A stretch of DNA of 41,632 bases from assembly GCA_017447865.1 (NCBI GenBank), contig JAFSMO010000109.1:1-41632 (forward strand), in the 5' to 3' direction. Source of the DNA: Thermoguttaceae bacterium (GTDB lineage: Bacteria > Planctomycetota > Planctomycetia > Pirellulales > Thermoguttaceae). The notes under the pieces were generated by a model that saw only the letters and a list, made by a program, of their open reading frames with translations, did no database searches and was not told the origin of the DNA. Shown in pieces: positions 22,838 to 31,601 of this stretch. The translations under genes were made by a program, and so were the position numbers. The first letter of the stretch is position 1. Every line of letters starts with the position of its first letter.

Positions 22838-25800
22838 TCAGTCTTCAATGATGACGCGGAAGCCCACGTTATAAACCTTCTGCCACGGCTCGTACGGAAC
22901 GCGGACCGAGGAACCCGAAACGGCCGGGCGATTGTTCCAGCTTCCGCCGCGCGTGACTTTTTTCGCGTTGAGGTTCCCGGCGTTGCGTCCGTCGCCGTCC
23001 GCATACGGGTACGGGCGGTAATCGGACCGGGTCCATTCCGCCGCGTTCCCGATCATGTCGTACAGACCGAACGCGTTCGGAGCGTACTGCTTCACGTAAT
23101 CGACGCAGAACCATTTGTCCGTGAACCGGTCGTCGCGCAGCGGGTAGCGCTGGCCTTCCGGGTACGGGTTTCTCTCGTGGATCATGCTTCCGCCGTCCCA
23201 GCCGTTGACGAAGGTCCAGCGGAGTCCGGCATCGGCGAGGTTGGCCCAGTTGGTCCAGTCGGCGTCACGGTCCCCGAAGAAGAAATGCTTCTCACTTCCG
23301 GCACGGGCGGCCCATTCCCACTGCGCTTCGGTCGGGAGCTGAACGTTCACCTTCGCCCGATCGGAAAGCCAGCGGCAGAAACGGGTGCACTCCTGCCACG
23401 AGACGCGCGCCACGGGCTGGAGCGGGTGGTTCGAAATGTAGCCGGGCGAAACGTGGTCCTTGCAGTCCTCGTTCTGGTAGCGCGTGTCGTGCGACGGGTC
23501 GAAGCACTCGAACTGCTGGTTCGTGACCTCCGTCTCGCTCATCCAGAACGGCTTCGCGATCTTCACGACCGTCCGCGGCGCCTCGTCCGTGTAGCCGTCC
23601 TGGGAACCCATGACGAACTCACCGGCGGGGATCCGCACGAACGTCATGGAAACGGGGCGTCCGTCGTGGTCCGTCCCCAGATCGACCGTCTTGCGCGGCT
23701 GATTCTCACCGCCAGCCAGCGCTTTGGCCGCGGCCGGGCTCAACGGCCAGTTCGCCGCTTTCAGACCGTCCGGCTGAGGTTTTTCCTCCGGGGGAGGCAT
23801 GATCGGCTTGATCTCCGCGAGCCGCGCCGCCAGGGCGTCGCGGTACTCCTGCTCCGGATTGTACGAAATCCCGGCGTAAAGTTTCTGAAGCTCGACCCGG
23901 CGCTTTTCCATCGGCGGATTGTTCCACATTCCAACGTACGGCGCGTTCAGGTCGATCCACGTGTAAAGCCGCTCCCACGCTTCCCGCGTGAGCTGGACGC
24001 CGTGATGGCCGCGGCGCAGGATCTGGATCAGCTCGGAGGTCGAGGCGTGGAACTCCATCGGCTTCATGACGTCCAGGTCGGTCTCCGGGCCGGGGCGGCG
24101 AACGAACGGATTCAGCTCGGCGTATGCCGTGTCGGTGCGCCAGTTCCCGGTATTGTGCGCGACGAACGAGATGCCGCCGTCTTTCCGCTCGTCATTATGG
24201 CACGCGACGCAGAACTCGTTCAGGACGGGCTGGACCTCCGTCTCGAAGCCGAAACTGCGGGCGGGGCCGAACCACGGCTGGATCTTTTGCGGGGCGGTGC
24301 GGGACGCGATCGTCGCCTTCACCGGAGTCATGTCGTTCGCGTTTTCGTGGCAGCCGCTGCACGAGAGCGCCTCGCCTGGCATGACGAGCGTCCACGAGCG
24401 CATCAGCGCGATTGCCGCGCCGTCTTCATCGAGGACCTGCATCGCGAACGGCGTGTTGGCCGGGACCTCGAACTGGGCGGAACCGTCCGACTCGATGTTC
24501 ACCGTGCCGAGGACGCGCTTGATGTCCCACGAGGACTGCTGGCCGACGGACTCGTGGCCTCCCGAGTTGAAGAAGCCGTAGTGGTAGGCGAAAATGCGGA
24601 GTTTCTTCGCTTTTCCGCGCGGAACGCCTTCCATCCCGCGGCCGAAATAGACGTCCGTGAGGAAAACGGTCCCTTTATTCTGCCGCGTGTCCACCGTGTC
24701 GGCGATGATCGGAGGCTTTTCCTGAGCCTTGACCGGGAACGGCTCGAACAGACTGTCGCGGTCATGCTCGGCCAGGAGGATCATATTATCGAACACGTCG
24801 ACGAGCCAAACGCCGAATTTCTGGTTCGAGATCGCCATGTTGACGAGGAAATATTTGTCCGAGAGCGGGTAAGGAAAGACGAACGTGTACTTCTGCCCGC
24901 GGGACTGGTCGTCGCAAACGTTTCCGACCACGTCACGCCCCCAGCCGGGGATTTCCTGCACGCAGCCGGTGATCTCCTTCGGCAGAACGTCCGGCAGGAT
25001 GTTCAGCTCGGTCTTTTGCGGCCCCCATTCTTTGTTGGTCGGGCGGAACCTCATCGGGTAGTACCGCCCCATATTCGGGTCCACGATCAGCAGCCGGCCG
25101 GTTTCCGGGTACGCGTGATGCCCGCCCACGACGCCGACGAGCTTCGTGCTGTTCGTCCCGGGGCACTGGCGCACGTGCTTGAAGGCGGTGGGGAAGAACG
25201 AGCCGCTCCCGTAAACGGCGCGCTGGTTGCGTCCGTCCGGGTTCATCGAGAAAAGGATGCGCGAGTAGTAGTGCTGCACGTCGGTGTACTCCCAGCGCAG
25301 GTAAAGGATCTGGCCGTTCTTCATGACCGCCGGGTGCCAGTCGGAGTCCTGCTCGAACGTGAGCTGGCGGACCTCTTTCGTTTCCGTGTTGACGCGGTAA
25401 AGGTTCACCATCTTCTGGCTTCCATTGACGCACGGCAGACCCTGGATCCCGGCGGTGGAACCGGTCACGATGTACGGCTCCTCGGGCAGGTAGCACGAGT
25501 CAAACCAGAGCACGTCCGGCTGGTCGGTCGGGGTCAGCGTGCGGAAGTTTTTCCCGTCCAGCCCGACCTCAAAAACGGCCCACTGCCCGTTCTTGTCGAT
25601 GCCGGAAAACATCACCTTCTTCCCGTCGAAGGAAAGGTCCAGATCGCGCATGATCCCGTCGTTCAGGTGGCGGTAAAACGGCGTCAGAACCGCCTGCTTC
25701 GGGTCGGAAGTCTTGAAATTGCTGATCGTCGCCAACTCATTATCCCAGCCCATGCGCTGGATCGTGTCGTTCGTGTACGCGTTCAGATCCGTGAAGCCCC

Positions 25801-26179
25801 ACCCGTGCGCGGCATTCCGGCGAACGACCAGGATCTGGTCAAAATCGAGGAGCGGATTGGCCAGCGCCGCCTCGCGGATCAAGGCCTCAAGCTCGGCTTT
25901 CGCTCCGGCGTCTTCGGCGTTCGCGGCGAGTTTGGCCTCGATCGCGTCCAGACGGGCCAGAAACTCCTGGCCTTTGGCGTACTTTTCGCCGTACGTCGTC
26001 ACCAGATCGGAAATCATGCGGCGGGCCGACGCGGTTGTGTTCACCGGCACGTCGCCGTTCTGCGGCCAGGGCTTCGACTGCGTGCCCGGCTGGATCAAAT
26101 CGGGAAACTGCGCCTGAAGCGCGAGCGTAAAAGCGAGGGAAAATGAAAGAAAAACGAGAAAAATGCGTGATTGATACAT
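22838..26179 (-). CDS. Exported di-haem protein: hydrazine-synthase-alpha-like part fused to an FGE-fold domain
   Basis: A 1113-residue exported protein. A signal peptide (to about residue 23, ALQA|QF) leads to a large beta-propeller-like region (about 120-590) with TolB-type blades (SFDGKKVMFSGID, ILFSMNPDGRNQ); the HZS_alpha family is the best match I recognise. Two c-type haem sites follow, CSGCH at 607-611 and CVACH at 657-661. The final part (about 865-1113) is an FGE/SUMF1-fold domain (FVRIPAGEFVMGSQDGY, GNAAEWTRSDYRPYPY, VTRGGSWNN, GFRVIIED). The two Cys that formylglycine-generating enzymes use after GGSW are absent here (GGSWNNRPAVSGSSVR), so this domain is probably structural or binding. 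ATG 26179 has an AGGGAAAG ribosome-binding site; the upstream TTG is unlikely. Role: probable periplasmic electron transfer, substrate unknown. Confidence 0.82.
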   Translation of the reverse strand: MYQSRIFLVFLSFSLAFTLALQAQFPDLIQPGTQSKPWPQNGDVPVNTTASARRMISDLVTTYGEKYAKGQEFLARLDAIEAKLAANAEDAGAKAELEALIREAALANPLLDFDQILVVRRNAAHGWGFTDLNAYTNDTIQRMGWDNELATISNFKTSDPKQAVLTPFYRHLNDGIMRDLDLSFDGKKVMFSGIDKNGQWAVFEVGLDGKNFRTLTPTDQPDVLWFDSCYLPEEPYIVTGSTAGIQGLPCVNGSQKMVNLYRVNTETKEVRQLTFEQDSDWHPAVMKNGQILYLRWEYTDVQHYYSRILFSMNPDGRNQRAVYGSGSFFPTAFKHVRQCPGTNSTKLVGVVGGHHAYPETGRLLIVDPNMGRYYPMRFRPTNKEWGPQKTELNILPDVLPKEITGCVQEIPGWGRDVVGNVCDDQSRGQKYTFVFPYPLSDKYFLVNMAISNQKFGVWLVDVFDNMILLAEHDRDSLFEPFPVKAQEKPPIIADTVDTRQNKGTVFLTDVYFGRGMEGVPRGKAKKLRIFAYHYGFFNSGGHESVGQQSSWDIKRVLGTVNIESDGSAQFEVPANTPFAMQVLDEDGAAIALMRSWTLVMPGEALSCSGCHENANDMTPVKATIASRTAPQKIQPWFGPARSFGFETEVQPVLNEFCVACHNDERKDGGISFVAHNTGNWRTDTAYAELNPFVRRPGPETDLDVMKPMEFHASTSELIQILRRGHHGVQLTREAWERLYTWIDLNAPYVGMWNNPPMEKRRVELQKLYAGISYNPEQEYRDALAARLAEIKPIMPPPEEKPQPDGLKAANWPLSPAAAKALAGGENQPRKTVDLGTDHDGRPVSMTFVRIPAGEFVMGSQDGYTDEAPRTVVKIAKPFWMSETEVTNQQFECFDPSHDTRYQNEDCKDHVSPGYISNHPLQPVARVSWQECTRFCRWLSDRAKVNVQLPTEAQWEWAARAGSEKHFFFGDRDADWTNWANLADAGLRWTFVNGWDGGSMIHERNPYPEGQRYPLRDDRFTDKWFCVDYVKQYAPNAFGLYDMIGNAAEWTRSDYRPYPYADGDGRNAGNLNAKKVTRGGSWNNRPAVSGSSVRVPYEPWQKVYNVGFRVIIED

Positions 26180-26219
26180 AAATCTTTCCCTTTCGGAAAC
26201 GGAAGCCAAAATGGGGCCT

Positions 26220-27131
26220 TTACTTCATTTTATTTTTTTCGTCCACCAGCGCGAAACTCGTGTCGCACAGAGCGAGCATCGTTTCCAGGTCCAGCTGCTC
26301 GGCGCGCGTCTCCGGCGTGATGTTCATACGGGCGAGAATTTCGTCCACGTCGCTCTTTTCCAGCTCATTTTTGAAGCAGGAGATCAGCTCGCTGCGGAGG
26401 AACTTCCGGCGGTGGAAGAACATGGCGCGGATGAAATCGTGCCAGCGGTGCAGGTCCTTCACCCTCGCACGTTTTTCCGGGCGGTACTCCAAATGAACGA
26501 TGGCCGAATAAACCTTCGGCGGCGGGAAAAAGACTCCCGGCGGAAGAATGCGCACGATCTGCACGTCGGCCTGGCACTGGCACCAAAGCGAAAGCGCGCC
26601 GTAGTCCTTCGTGTTCGGCTCGGCCATCATGCGCTCGCCGACCTCCTTCTGGATCAGGACCGTCATGGACTTCGGCGGTTTTTCAAGCGCCAAAAGATTG
26701 GTCATGATCGGCGTCGCCACGCTGTACGGGAGATTCGCGACCAGTTTCAGGTCGGAGTCCGGGAACTTCGCTCGGAGCTCGTCGATCTTCGCCACCACTT
26801 CCGGGTTCAGGCGGTTTTTGTTCTTCAGAATGTCCTGATTCAGCATCGTGACGTTTTCGCACGAGAAAAGTTCCTCGCCGGCCAGCTGGAAAAGCTGCTC
26901 GTCCAGCTCGACCGTGATCACGTGCAGCGCGAGCGGCGCCATTTGGACGGTCAGCCCACCCGTTCCGGTCCCGACCTCCAGAATGATGTCGGTCGGCTGA
27001 ATGTCGGCGCTCCGGACGACCAGCTTCAGAAGGTTTTGGTCCATCAGAAAGTTCTGGCCCAGCTTGTGATTCGGGGAAATGCCGGCTTCCTGAAAGCGGC
27101 GAAGCAAAAATTTTAGGGTTTGGTCCTGCAT
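26220..27131 (-). CDS. rsmA: 16S rRNA dimethyladenosine transferase
   Basis: A 303-residue enzyme (KsgA) that dimethylates two adjacent adenosines near the 3' end of 16S rRNA during 30S assembly. Motifs: NHKLGQNFLMD, the SAM-binding EVGTGTGGLT, and the catalytic NLPYSVATP; the C-terminal helical domain has FFPPPKVYSAIVHLEY and FHRRKFLRSEL. Length and order are normal. It starts at ATG 27131, and 40 bases separate it from the downstream haem-protein gene on the same strand. Confidence 0.94.
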   Translation of the reverse strand: MQDQTLKFLLRRFQEAGISPNHKLGQNFLMDQNLLKLVVRSADIQPTDIILEVGTGTGGLTVQMAPLALHVITVELDEQLFQLAGEELFSCENVTMLNQDILKNKNRLNPEVVAKIDELRAKFPDSDLKLVANLPYSVATPIMTNLLALEKPPKSMTVLIQKEVGERMMAEPNTKDYGALSLWCQCQADVQIVRILPPGVFFPPPKVYSAIVHLEYRPEKRARVKDLHRWHDFIRAMFFHRRKFLRSELISCFKNELEKSDVDEILARMNITPETRAEQLDLETMLALCDTSFALVDEKNKMK

Positions 27132-27268
27132 AAAAGGATAAAAGGATGAGTGGTTAGAAACAGTCGGTCAAAAAATCTCACGCAGATTAATAGTGTAGCA
27201 CAAATTCCGGGAAACGCAACCCCCCGTGAGAAAAAAAAGAAAGAAGACGTTCAAAGACTCGCTTTTTC

Positions 27269-28222
27269 TTACGGTTTCTTTTTCAACTGCTCGGTCAGCG
27301 TGTTTCGCTCCCAGAACACGCCGTCCGAGTAGCCCTGAATATTTCGATCGGTCTCCGCTTTTTTCAGACGCGCGAGGCACCAGCAGCAGTACTCCTCGTT
27401 CAGTTCCACCCCGCAAAAGTGACGGCCGAGTTTTTTGGCCGTGACGGCCGTGGTCCCGCTCCCCAAAAACGGGTCGAAAACCATCGCGCCCTCGGGGGAA
27501 CTGGCGAGGATCAGCTTCGCGATGAGCTTTTCCGGTTTCTGCGTCGGGTGGTCCGTATTCTCCGGCATCGACCAGTACGGGATCGAAATATCGTCCCAGA
27601 AATTCGACGGGAACGTCACCCGAAACCGACCGTCCGCGCTTTCTTCCCAGTCTTTCGGCTGGCCGTTTTCCTGCTTGTACGGCGCGATGACCCGGCGCTT
27701 CATTTTGACCGAATCGACGTCGAAGTAGTACCGCGACGAGACGGTCCCGAACCATATATCCTCGCAGCAGTTTTTCCAGTTCGACTTGGCCCCGCGGCCT
27801 TTTTCCCTCTGCCAGATGATGCGGTTTTGGACTTTCAGATGGCGGCTCATCACGAGAAACTCCGCGGCCGAGCATTTCCAGTCGCCGCAGAGGTAAACCG
27901 TCGCTTCGGGCTTCAGAAGCCGCATCAGGCGCGAAAACCACGACTCCAGCCACGCCGTGTACTCGTCGTTTTTCAGGCTTCCAAACGCCAGACCGTTGAA
28001 ATTTTTGTCCAGATTGTACGGCGGGTCTATGATCATCAGATCGACGAACGCGTCCGGAAGAAAATCCAGGACCCGGTACAGATCCCCGTTCAGGACCCGG
28101 TCGGTCAGCGCCTCGGGCGAGAGTTTTCCCGTGGGAACGAGCAGTTCCTGACGGTACTCAGCCCGCTCTTCGGGCGTGAGCGTCAGCGTTCGGTTACGCG
28201 GCGCGCGCTTCTTCTCGGCCAT
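27269..28222 (-). CDS. Orphan DNA amino-methyltransferase (beta class)
   Basis: A 317-residue SAM-dependent DNA methyltransferase of the N6-adenine/N4-cytosine type. The catalytic motif DPPYNL (66-71) comes before the SAM-binding motif FDPFLGSGTT (249-258), the order of class beta. NTDHPTQKPEKLIAKLIL precedes the SAM site, as is common in this class. DPPY more often indicates adenine modification, but the target sequence cannot be read. No restriction endonuclease is next to it, so it may regulate or mark DNA, or be left over from a restriction system. The first 45 residues are basic and polar and look like an extension. The ATG at 28222 lies 27 bases from the next gene. Confidence 0.9.
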   Translation of the reverse strand: MAEKKRAPRNRTLTLTPEERAEYRQELLVPTGKLSPEALTDRVLNGDLYRVLDFLPDAFVDLMIIDPPYNLDKNFNGLAFGSLKNDEYTAWLESWFSRLMRLLKPEATVYLCGDWKCSAAEFLVMSRHLKVQNRIIWQREKGRGAKSNWKNCCEDIWFGTVSSRYYFDVDSVKMKRRVIAPYKQENGQPKDWEESADGRFRVTFPSNFWDDISIPYWSMPENTDHPTQKPEKLIAKLILASSPEGAMVFDPFLGSGTTAVTAKKLGRHFCGVELNEEYCCWCLARLKKAETDRNIQGYSDGVFWERNTLTEQLKKKP

Positions 28223-28249
28223 GGCGCAAAACTTCCATTTCTCCCGGGT

Positions 28250-29197
28250 TTATTCCTTTGATTCACCCTCTTCCGGCTCTCCAAACGTTTCCGGCAGTTC
28301 GAACTTTTCGGGAAGCGGTTCCCCCGGTTCGACCTGCGTCCGTTTCTCAATGACGCGCAAAATGACGCCCGCCAGCAGGATCGCGCCGCCCAGAATGAAC
28401 ACGAACGGGACCCTCAGCGGTTTTTGGGCCTTTTCCTTCGCCTCTGCTGCGGCCTGAACTTTCTGCAGATCCCGGTACCAGAGCGCCGATTTCGCGTAGA
28501 ACATCGGCTCGGAGTACAGATCGTCCTGGCCCTCGTACAGGTAGAGCTTGAAGAACAGGCCGTCTATCACGACCGGCACGTAAATGTCCTGATCGAGCGG
28601 AAGTTCCGCCGGGACCTCCAGCGTATTCACGAGCACCGGCTCCGCCGCATTATCGTCGGGCTGGATCCAGAGCTCAAAGTAGTGGTCGAAATCGTACCCG
28701 AAATCGGGATCCTCGGCACATTCTGGATTTTCGGTCGATTTTTGAAGCGTCTCGGGGATCTCCTGACGCACGGCCCGCCGAACCGTGCCGCGGATCCGAA
28801 TGACCGACCCGCGGTAGGTTTCCGGCTGCTTGAAATACTGCGCGAAAAGGACCTTTCCCAGCGACGCTTTCTCGATTTCCTCCACGGTCATCCCGTTGAG
28901 CTGGTTCCAGATCTTCATCACGAGGCGTTTTTCCTTGGAGAAAACCGGCGAATTGTCCTTCACCACCTCGAGCATTTCAGAAGTCAGACCCGGCAGAAGA
29001 CGATCCTGCCGCGAAATGTCCTCCGACCGATCCATCCACGCGGGCGGAAGCCGGTCTTCGTCCGTCAGATTTCGAATGATCTCCCAAGTGGAACGCTGGC
29101 AAAAGGTCCAAGCCAGAATGATGACGAGGCCCACTCCAAGAACAAGCCACGAAAAACGACGTTGGGAAGGAACCCGGTATTTTCTTGCTGAATCCAT
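28250..29197 (-). CDS. Membrane protein of unknown function, two membrane segments
   Basis: A 315-residue protein I cannot assign to a named family. It has an N-terminal membrane helix (about 16-33, SWLVLGVGLVIILAWTF) and a second near residue 270 (VPFVFILGGAILLAGVIL), with about 230 residues in between that should be periplasmic. The segment YRGSVIRIRGTVRRAVRQEI resembles an OB-fold strand pattern. The C-terminal tail is acidic and proline-rich (EPGEPLPEKFELPE). It sits between the methyltransferase and ybaK on the same strand. The second membrane segment suggests an envelope role, possibly scaffolding; this is inference. Confidence 0.75.
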   Translation of the reverse strand: MDSARKYRVPSQRRFSWLVLGVGLVIILAWTFCQRSTWEIIRNLTDEDRLPPAWMDRSEDISRQDRLLPGLTSEMLEVVKDNSPVFSKEKRLVMKIWNQLNGMTVEEIEKASLGKVLFAQYFKQPETYRGSVIRIRGTVRRAVRQEIPETLQKSTENPECAEDPDFGYDFDHYFELWIQPDDNAAEPVLVNTLEVPAELPLDQDIYVPVVIDGLFFKLYLYEGQDDLYSEPMFYAKSALWYRDLQKVQAAAEAKEKAQKPLRVPFVFILGGAILLAGVILRVIEKRTQVEPGEPLPEKFELPETFGEPEEGESKE

Positions 29198-29207
29198 AAC
29201 TTTTTTT

Positions 29208-29240
29208 AATTCCTAATTACGAATTACTAATTACGAATTG
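29208..29240. repeat. Short tandem repeat array (AATTACGAATTACT type)
   Basis: Tandem AATTCCTAATTACG/AATTACTAATTACG units between the ybaK stop codon and the next gene, starting right beside the stop. Same family as other A/T arrays here. Confidence 0.6.
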
Positions 29241-29241
29241 C

Positions 29242-29721
29242 TTATTGCATCGCCTCGACCGCTTCGGTCTTCACGACTTTCGTGATGTCGGCCGGGTTCA
29301 TTTTGAATAAAAGCCCCCGGCTTCCCGCGTTAATGTAAATCTCCGGAAGGTCGAGAATCGACTTTTGCACGTAAACGGTCATTTCGCGTTTGGTCCCAAA
29401 AGGGCTGGTGCCGCCGACGTGGTAGCCGCTGTATTTGTCGGCGTCTTTGGGATCGCAGACTTTCACGCCCTTCACGTTCAGGAAACGCGCCATCGCCTTT
29501 GTGGAGATCTCGCAGTCGCCGTGCATCAGCACCACAAACGGCACGATCGGCTTCTCCTCGGTCTGACAGATGATCGTTTTAATGACGCGGTGCTCATCCA
29601 CCCCAAGTTCCCGGGCACCGACGCGCGTTCCGCCGTGTTCCTCGTACTTGTACGCCATTAATTCATACTCCACGCCGGCCTTCTGAACCGCGCGGATCGC
29701 GTTGGTCATCGGTGCTTTCAT
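29242..29721 (-). CDS. ybaK: YbaK/EbsC-family aminoacyl-tRNA deacylase
   Basis: A 159-residue cytoplasmic protein of the YbaK/EbsC family, which removes wrongly attached Cys or Ala from tRNA-Pro. It matches Cys-tRNA(Pro) deacylases in length and in its motifs: GVDEHRVIKTIIC, FVVLMHGDCEISTKAMARFL, YHVGGTSPFGTKREMTVYVQ and INAGSRGLLFKMNPADI. ATG 29721 is taken as the start; a Met four codons later is an alternative. It follows the Minf_1886-type gene by 41 bases. Confidence 0.9.
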   Translation of the reverse strand: MKAPMTNAIRAVQKAGVEYELMAYKYEEHGGTRVGARELGVDEHRVIKTIICQTEEKPIVPFVVLMHGDCEISTKAMARFLNVKGVKVCDPKDADKYSGYHVGGTSPFGTKREMTVYVQKSILDLPEIYINAGSRGLLFKMNPADITKVVKTEAVEAMQ

Positions 29722-29762
29722 TTTCTTCTTTCTTTTTTGAGCAGTCTGCTGAAGTCAGAACG

Positions 29763-30206
29763 CTACTTTTTCTCCTCCGGGAAAACGAACGAGTCACAGA
29801 ACGCGGTCTGGAAATCGTACAGATCGGCGAAATCCTCGCGGCGGTCTCTGGCCGTGGCCCGGATCTTGCCGGCGTCCACCATGTTGAAGACGATGTTTCC
29901 GAAATCGTCAGTCGTGTACACGCCCCACTGATTGAACACGACTTTCGCCATGTAGCCGAAAAGCCAGCGCGCGCGGATGCGGATCGCCTCGCAGAGTTCC
30001 GCCCCGGTAATATGCTGGAGATTGGTCTCCGGTTCGTCACGTTCCTCATCACCGGGGCGGGTTTTGGCCGGGAGCCGCCCACTGGAGGAACCCATTCCGA
30101 GCTGGGAACGGGCAAATTCCAGAGTTTCAAGCACATAGTAATACGCGTTGAGTCTGTAGCGCGGATCCTTTTCAACGATTGAGTGAAGCTGAAGCTGGTC
30201 GAACAT
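29763..30206 (-). CDS. Minf_1886-family protein (Planctomycetes/Verrucomicrobia)
   Basis: A 147-residue soluble protein. The pattern RYRLNAYYYVLETLEFA, later QHITGAELCEAIRIRARWLFGYMAKVVFNQWGVYTT, DDFGNIVFNMVDAGKI and REDFADLYDFQTAFC matches a family I know as Minf_1886, nearly confined to Planctomycetes and Verrucomicrobia and of unknown function. It is strong evidence for the lineage of this window. ATG 30206 is chosen; a longer frame to 30266 would add residues not seen in the family. A polar insertion (GMGSSSGRLPAKTRPGDEER) interrupts the usual spacing. It is divergent from the HtrA gene. Confidence 0.85.
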   Translation of the reverse strand: MFDQLQLHSIVEKDPRYRLNAYYYVLETLEFARSQLGMGSSSGRLPAKTRPGDEERDEPETNLQHITGAELCEAIRIRARWLFGYMAKVVFNQWGVYTTDDFGNIVFNMVDAGKIRATARDRREDFADLYDFQTAFCDSFVFPEEKK

Positions 30207-30347
30207 CGCTTTAATAGTCAGGAGTCTGAAATGAGGAATATGGAATTGAGAATTACATTTTACCACATTTCCAAAATTCTGGGAAGAGCAAAAATATTAG
30301 ACTTTTTAATAAAACTAGCCGATTATACCGGAAAAAGGGAGCGTATT

Positions 30348-31601
30348 ATGATTAAAAACTTTTTAGACTCATTGAAATCAAAATCTTTGCCCATGAATTT
30401 TCTCCATAAGTTGAACTGGGGGACCGTCGTGCGAACGATTTTTTTGGTGGGGTTGTGTTTCAGTCTGGTGACTTTGGCCGAAAACACGAAGCCGGTTCTG
30501 GCGGAGGAAACAGAGGCTCCGACGCTGGAAAAACCAGCGAAAAATCGAGAAAAATCCATTATAAAAGAGGAAAAGAACTCAAAGGCTCCGAACGATTCCA
30601 GCAAACGTGACGCATTATTCGCCGAGCTGGAAAAACACAGCGCGGTCCTGAAAGCCCAGGAAAAAGTCCTGAAAATCGTCTCCGAAATCATCTCCCCCAG
30701 CGTCGTACACATCACCTCGGACTCGGTAAAACGAGGATCACGCGGCGAACGCATCAAGCAGCACGACGAGGGAAGCGGAATCATCATTCAGCACCAGGAC
30801 CGGTTTTTCATCCTGACGAACCATCACGTCATCAGAGACGCACTGAACGAAAACATTGAAATCCAGTATTTCGATAATCGGACGACCAACCCCATTCACG
30901 TCTGGTACGATAAAGAAACGGACGTCGCCGTGATGGAGGTGAAGGAAAAAGGGCTCATTCCCGCCAAGATCGGCGACAGCAACCAGACCGATATCGGGGA
31001 CTTCGTGCTCGCCGTCGGCAGTCCGTTCGGCCTGAACAGTTCGGTCACGTTCGGGATCATCAGCGCAAAAGGGCGCCGTGCGCTTAACATCGACGCAAAC
31101 GTCAACCTTCAGGACTTCATCCAGACCGATGCGGCCATTAATCCCGGAAACTCCGGCGGCCCGCTGGTGAATCTTCAGGGCGAAGTCATCGCAATGAACA
31201 CGGCCATCGCAAGCAACACGGGCGTGAGCGCCGGGATCGCGTTTTCGATCCCGATCAATATGGTGGAGCTCATCGCCGACCAGCTCATCATCTACGGAAA
31301 GGCCAAGCGTGCGTACCTCGGCGTGACGCTCGATTCGACCTTCACCCCCCTTAAAGCCAAGGCGATGGGAATCGAAAAAGGAAACGGCGCCCTAGTCTCG
31401 GACGTGGCCCCGGGCTCCCCGGCCGCGCTGGGAAATATTTCCATCGGCGACGTAATCGTCACGTTCAACAAAACCTCCGTGGACGACGAGAAACATTTGT
31501 ACAATCTCGTGAATTTGACGGAAATCGGGCCGGAGATCCCGGTGATGGTTTACCGACATGGAAAAATTTACTCAACCAAAATCAGATTACTGGAGAGATA
31601 A
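30348..31601 (+). CDS. HtrA/DegP-type serine protease with one PDZ domain
   Basis: A 417-residue envelope protease/chaperone. An N-terminal hydrophobic segment (about 27-49, VVRTIFLVGLCFSLVTLAEN) directs export or anchors it; then a Lys/Glu-rich linker, the trypsin-like domain and one PDZ domain (about 320-412). The catalytic triad is intact: His160 in TNHHVIRD, Asp192 in ETDVAVMEV and Ser269 in GNSGGPL. Such enzymes degrade misfolded periplasmic proteins. I chose ATG 30348 because AGGGAG precedes it; the frame is open further upstream but that part overlaps the divergent gene. Its stop codon directly touches the start codon of the next gene. Confidence 0.92.
   Translation: MIKNFLDSLKSKSLPMNFLHKLNWGTVVRTIFLVGLCFSLVTLAENTKPVLAEETEAPTLEKPAKNREKSIIKEEKNSKAPNDSSKRDALFAELEKHSAVLKAQEKVLKIVSEIISPSVVHITSDSVKRGSRGERIKQHDEGSGIIIQHQDRFFILTNHHVIRDALNENIEIQYFDNRTTNPIHVWYDKETDVAVMEVKEKGLIPAKIGDSNQTDIGDFVLAVGSPFGLNSSVTFGIISAKGRRALNIDANVNLQDFIQTDAAINPGNSGGPLVNLQGEVIAMNTAIASNTGVSAGIAFSIPINMVELIADQLIIYGKAKRAYLGVTLDSTFTPLKAKAMGIEKGNGALVSDVAPGSPAALGNISIGDVIVTFNKTSVDDEKHLYNLVNLTEIGPEIPVMVYRHGKIYSTKIRLLER

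Noticed and set aside
22838..23600. The FGE-fold domain as a sulfatase-activating enzyme
   Set aside because: The Cys residues after GGSW are absent and no sulfatase gene is in the window.
22832..26146. A 1104-codon plus-strand frame opposite the haem/FGE gene
   Set aside because: The minus-strand gene has a signal peptide, haem sites and domain motifs; the opposite frame has none and mirrors its codon pattern.
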